The notes under the pieces: generated by a model
What the model saw: only the letters and a program-made list of their open reading frames with translations
Database searches by the model: none
What the model was told of the DNA's origin: nothing
In this document: positions 15,569 to 17,663 of the stretch, piece after piece
How the letters are laid out: every line of letters starts with the position of its first letter
Position numbering within the stretch: position 1 is the stretch's first letter
Source of the DNA: Rhodothermales bacterium
GTDB taxonomy: Bacteria > Bacteroidota > Rhodothermia > Rhodothermales > UBA10348
Direction: 5' to 3'
Length of the DNA stretch: 17,663 bases
NCBI GenBank assembly: GCA_030833605.1
Contig: JAURGV010000019.1
Location: forward strand, 1 to 17,663
Position numbers and translations under genes: made by a program

Positions 15569-15676
15569 GTGGGTGAACAGGAGCGGATGGGGGTTGTGAG
15601 GACGATTGAGAACGGAACGTTCTCCCAGTCCGAACGGCCCCCTCCGCGACCTGATAAACCTCAATGAGGCACCCAC
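15569..15676. other. Nested inverted repeat, possible structured RNA
   Basis: Successive complementary blocks nest in order: 15569-15575 with 15670-15676 (7 bp), 15578-15581 with 15650-15653 (4 bp), 15583-15587 with 15643-15647 (5 bp), 15589-15593 with 15638-15642 (5 bp), 15600-15603 with 15628-15631 (4 bp) and 15608-15614 with 15618-15624 (7 bp, three-base loop). A side hairpin pairs 15659-15662 with 15666-15669. All 36 pairs are Watson-Crick, so either strand could fold and direction cannot be read from G-U pairs. I do not recognise it as RNase P, 6S, SRP, tmRNA or a known riboswitch. Confidence 0.6.
15590..15606. repeat. 17-base direct repeat, copy 2
   Basis: Second identical copy, 75 bases from the first. 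Its GGAC (15600-15603) pairs with GTCC at 15628-15631, closing a longer hairpin. The copy lies inside the large inverted-repeat structure. Confidence 0.9.
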
Positions 15677-15716
15677 AAAAAAATGGCGTCCGGCGGTCCC
15701 ACCAACCACCGGACGC
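15677..15716 (-). terminator. Intrinsic terminator of nrdJ
   Basis: On the minus strand 15705-15716 pairs with 15686-15697 to make a 12-bp, GC-rich stem with a 7-base loop, followed after two bases by seven T residues (15677-15683). The pair at 15694/15708 is G-U on the minus strand but a C/A mismatch on the plus strand, which fits minus-strand use. It lies about 115 bases after the nrdJ stop. Confidence 0.9.
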
Positions 15717-15830
15717 TCCCCGTTAACTAGACTCGGTGCTGACGACCAAGCCCTGAGGTGAAGAATCCCGACCAATGCCCCCCGGCACTCGACGGAATTT
15801 CATTGCGACATTACAAGCCGCGGGAATGCA

Positions 15831-17663
15831 TCATCCGCACCCGCTTGTGTTGCCGCAATTTGGGCAAGAATAACACGCTCCACTCCGTACGGTAATACTT
15901 CCGCAGTTTGAGCAAGGAGGCGCATCTTCTTGATTAGCGAACGTTGAGTCCGTTTCGCTTTTTGGGCTGACTGCCGTAGCCATGCCCGTTGATTTGGTTC
16001 GATCTAAAAAGTCGTCCACGGTGTTTCCGACTAACGGATCTACCGTTTTTTCGGTTGGCTCAGCCACGAACATATCGATCTGCTCGATGTCTTCTGCTGG
16101 GTCCTCGACTTCTTCCCGAACGATTTTGACTTCTGGCTGACCGATGAAACGCAACGACAAGTACCGGAAGATGTAATCCATAATGGATTTCGCAATCGGA
16201 ATTTGGCGGTTGTTTGTAAAGCCGTTTGGCTCGAAGCGCATGTGGCTAAACTTGTTACACAGATCTTCCAAAGGCACGTTGTACTGCAACGCGATCGAAA
16301 TCGAGGTTGCAAACGCATCCATCAAACCGGAGATGGTAGACCCTTCTTTTGCCATCGTGATGAAAATCTCACCCGGCATTTTGGTATCTGGATACATTCC
16401 GATGTGCAGGTAGCCTTCGTGGCCAGCAATAGAGAACTTATGTGTTACCGAAGGGCGCTCATCCGGTAAGCGGTGGCGGACCGAGGTGTGAACCACGCGC
16501 TCGACGATGCGAACTTCAGGCTCACGGTTCGATGCCATGCCGTCTCCTGATGATTCGACCGTAGCTGCCTCAGCCACTTTTTCTGCCCCTTTGGTGTTGC
16601 CACCTTTTGAGGTAGAGAGCGGCTGGCTTCGTTTTGAGTTTTCACGGTAGATGGCTACCGCTTTTAATCCGAGTTTCCAACCCTGCATGTAGGCATCAGC
16701 GATCTCGTCTGCCGTTGTTTCCTCAGGCATATTGACCGTTTTGGAAATCGCACCAGAAATGAACGGCTGAGCCGCCGCCATCATTTTGATGTGACCCATA
16801 TGATGGATGGATCGTTTGCCTTTATACGGTTTGAACGCACAGTCAAACACCGGTAAGTGTTCATCTTTCAGCGCGGGAGCACCTTCAATTGTATCGTTTT
16901 CGTCGATAAACTTGAGAATGGCGTCTCTCTTTTTAGCTGAATACCCAAGCTTGTCAAGTGCTTCAGGAACGGTTTGGTTGATGATTTTCAACATACCGTC
17001 GCCTTTTCCAGCCAACAGTTTGTATTTGACGAGTGCGATATCGGGTTCTACACCGGTGGTATCGCAGTCCATCATGAAGCCAATGGTACCGGTTGGAGCA
17101 AGTACGGTGGCTTGCGCATTGCGGTAGCCGTAAACCTCGCCAAGTGCGACCATACGGTCTGCCGACTCACGCGCGGCTTCCAACAAATAGGCTGGGCACG
17201 ACGAATGAATGGTGTCGACGGCGTCGCGGTGCATCCGCATAACTTCAAGAAATGGCTCGCGGTTGTCGGCATAGCCGTCAAAGGTGCCAATTTTGGGGTT
17301 AGCTGCAATTTCTGCTGAACGGGCGTAAGCTTCGCAATGTTCGATGGCCATTAGGGCTCCGGCAACCGCGCGACCTTCGTCGCTGTCGTAAGGCAAGCCC
17401 ATAGACATTAAAAGCGCGCCGATATTGGCGAAGCCAAGTCCCAATGGGCGGTATTTGTGGGAATTTTCGGCAATCGTCGCAGAAGGATATCCTGCGTTAT
17501 CCACCAAAATCTCCATAGCCGTGATATAGATACGAGCCGCTGCGCGGTAACGAGTTACGTCGAACGTGCCTTCTGGTGTTTGAAACTTGCGAAGGTTTAA
17601 CGACGCAAGGTTACAGGCGGAGTCGTCCAAGAACATATACTCAGAGCAAGGATTGCTCGAGTT
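15831..17663 (-). CDS. nrdJ: Vitamin B12-dependent (class II) ribonucleotide reductase, C-terminal part
   Basis: The last 610 residues of a gene whose 5' end lies beyond the window; the frame is open to the final base. The enzyme reduces ribonucleotides to deoxyribonucleotides using adenosylcobalamin to make the thiyl radical. The visible part opens with NPCSEYMFLDDSACNLASLNL, holding the radical cysteine and catalytic glutamate of the NxCxE motif (C6 and E8 in window numbering). PTGTIGFMMDCDTTGVEPD, a phosphate-binding and class II signature, lies near 190. A polar linker (about 345-395) leads to a TSCPD domain (about 400-485). The tail has a cysteine-rich zinc-ribbon-like end, PPCSNCG..CYSCPNCGNTSGCG, thought to serve in re-reduction. 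The gene ends in a strong terminator. Confidence 0.96.
   Translation of the reverse strand, partial: NSSNPCSEYMFLDDSACNLASLNLRKFQTPEGTFDVTRYRAAARIYITAMEILVDNAGYPSATIAENSHKYRPLGLGFANIGALLMSMGLPYDSDEGRAVAGALMAIEHCEAYARSAEIAANPKIGTFDGYADNREPFLEVMRMHRDAVDTIHSSCPAYLLEAARESADRMVALGEVYGYRNAQATVLAPTGTIGFMMDCDTTGVEPDIALVKYKLLAGKGDGMLKIINQTVPEALDKLGYSAKKRDAILKFIDENDTIEGAPALKDEHLPVFDCAFKPYKGKRSIHHMGHIKMMAAAQPFISGAISKTVNMPEETTADEIADAYMQGWKLGLKAVAIYRENSKRSQPLSTSKGGNTKGAEKVAEAATVESSGDGMASNREPEVRIVERVVHTSVRHRLPDERPSVTHKFSIAGHEGYLHIGMYPDTKMPGEIFITMAKEGSTISGLMDAFATSISIALQYNVPLEDLCNKFSHMRFEPNGFTNNRQIPIAKSIMDYIFRYLSLRFIGQPEVKIVREEVEDPAEDIEQIDMFVAEPTEKTVDPLVGNTVDDFLDRTKSTGMATAVSPKSETDSTFANQEDAPPCSNCGSITVRSGACYSCPNCGNTSGCG

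Larger units (their letters stand above)
15438..15830. other. 393-base non-coding region with repeats, structured element and terminator
   Basis: No credible gene lies between the second SDR and nrdJ. From the nrdJ side it holds about 114 bases with no clear feature, a strong minus-strand terminator (15677-15716), a long nested inverted repeat (15569-15676), a 17-base direct repeat (15515-15531 and 15590-15606), and the short upstream region of the SDR. A 92-codon minus-strand frame (15497-15775) covers the repeats and looks like a chance frame. Confidence 0.7.

Noticed and set aside
15497..15775. Ninety-two-codon minus-strand ORF
   Set aside because: It runs through the terminator hairpin and both direct repeats, its peptide repeats RPHNP only because the DNA repeats, and it has no known domain.
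15831..17663. Cobalamin riboswitch linked to nrdJ
   Set aside because: It would lie upstream of the gene start, outside the window. The spacer after nrdJ lacks a convincing B12-box.

Overview
The window looks like a core-metabolism stretch of a bacterial chromosome of moderate GC content (judged by eye, not counted). Genes are tightly packed, many overlap by 4-10 bases, and most start codons lack a clear Shine-Dalgarno sequence. This, together with a SAM-I riboswitch, an archaeal/fungal-type Asd, a long glutamate dehydrogenase and a B12-dependent NrdJ, would fit a member of the Bacteroidota/Rhodothermota/Balneolota group. That placement is an inference of low confidence. I see no phage, transposon, tRNA, rRNA or CRISPR array.

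Left region (1-5433, plus strand): a SAM-I riboswitch with a transcription terminator and a matching antiterminator precedes five closely linked genes: metB, metX, an SDR oxidoreductase, a short aspartate kinase and asd. Together they cover aspartate to aspartyl phosphate to aspartate semialdehyde, then homoserine to O-acyl-homoserine to cystathionine. The missing step is homoserine dehydrogenase, and the only unassigned enzyme in the operon is an NAD(P)-dependent oxidoreductase. The aspartate kinase has no ACT (feedback) domain and an eroded FGAKVLHP motif, so the SAM switch may be the main control.

Middle region: an MscS-type channel (5521-6591, plus) converges on a five-gene minus-strand cluster transcribed 11607 to 6588: aroE, a Rieske oxygenase, pgeF, nadE and ruvA, with gaps of 7 bases or less or 4-base overlaps. 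A 102-base divergent spacer separates aroE from gdhA (11710-13116, plus), which converges on queD (13113-13538, minus). Both convergent junctions share one TTAA that supplies the two stop codons.

Right region (13612-17663, minus): a membrane-anchored protein of unknown function, a second SDR, then a 393-base non-coding region, then the 3' part of nrdJ running off the window edge. The non-coding region holds a strong terminator for nrdJ, a 108-base nested inverted repeat able to form about 32 base pairs, and a 17-base direct repeat. I do not recognise the structured element; it is the best candidate here for something undescribed.
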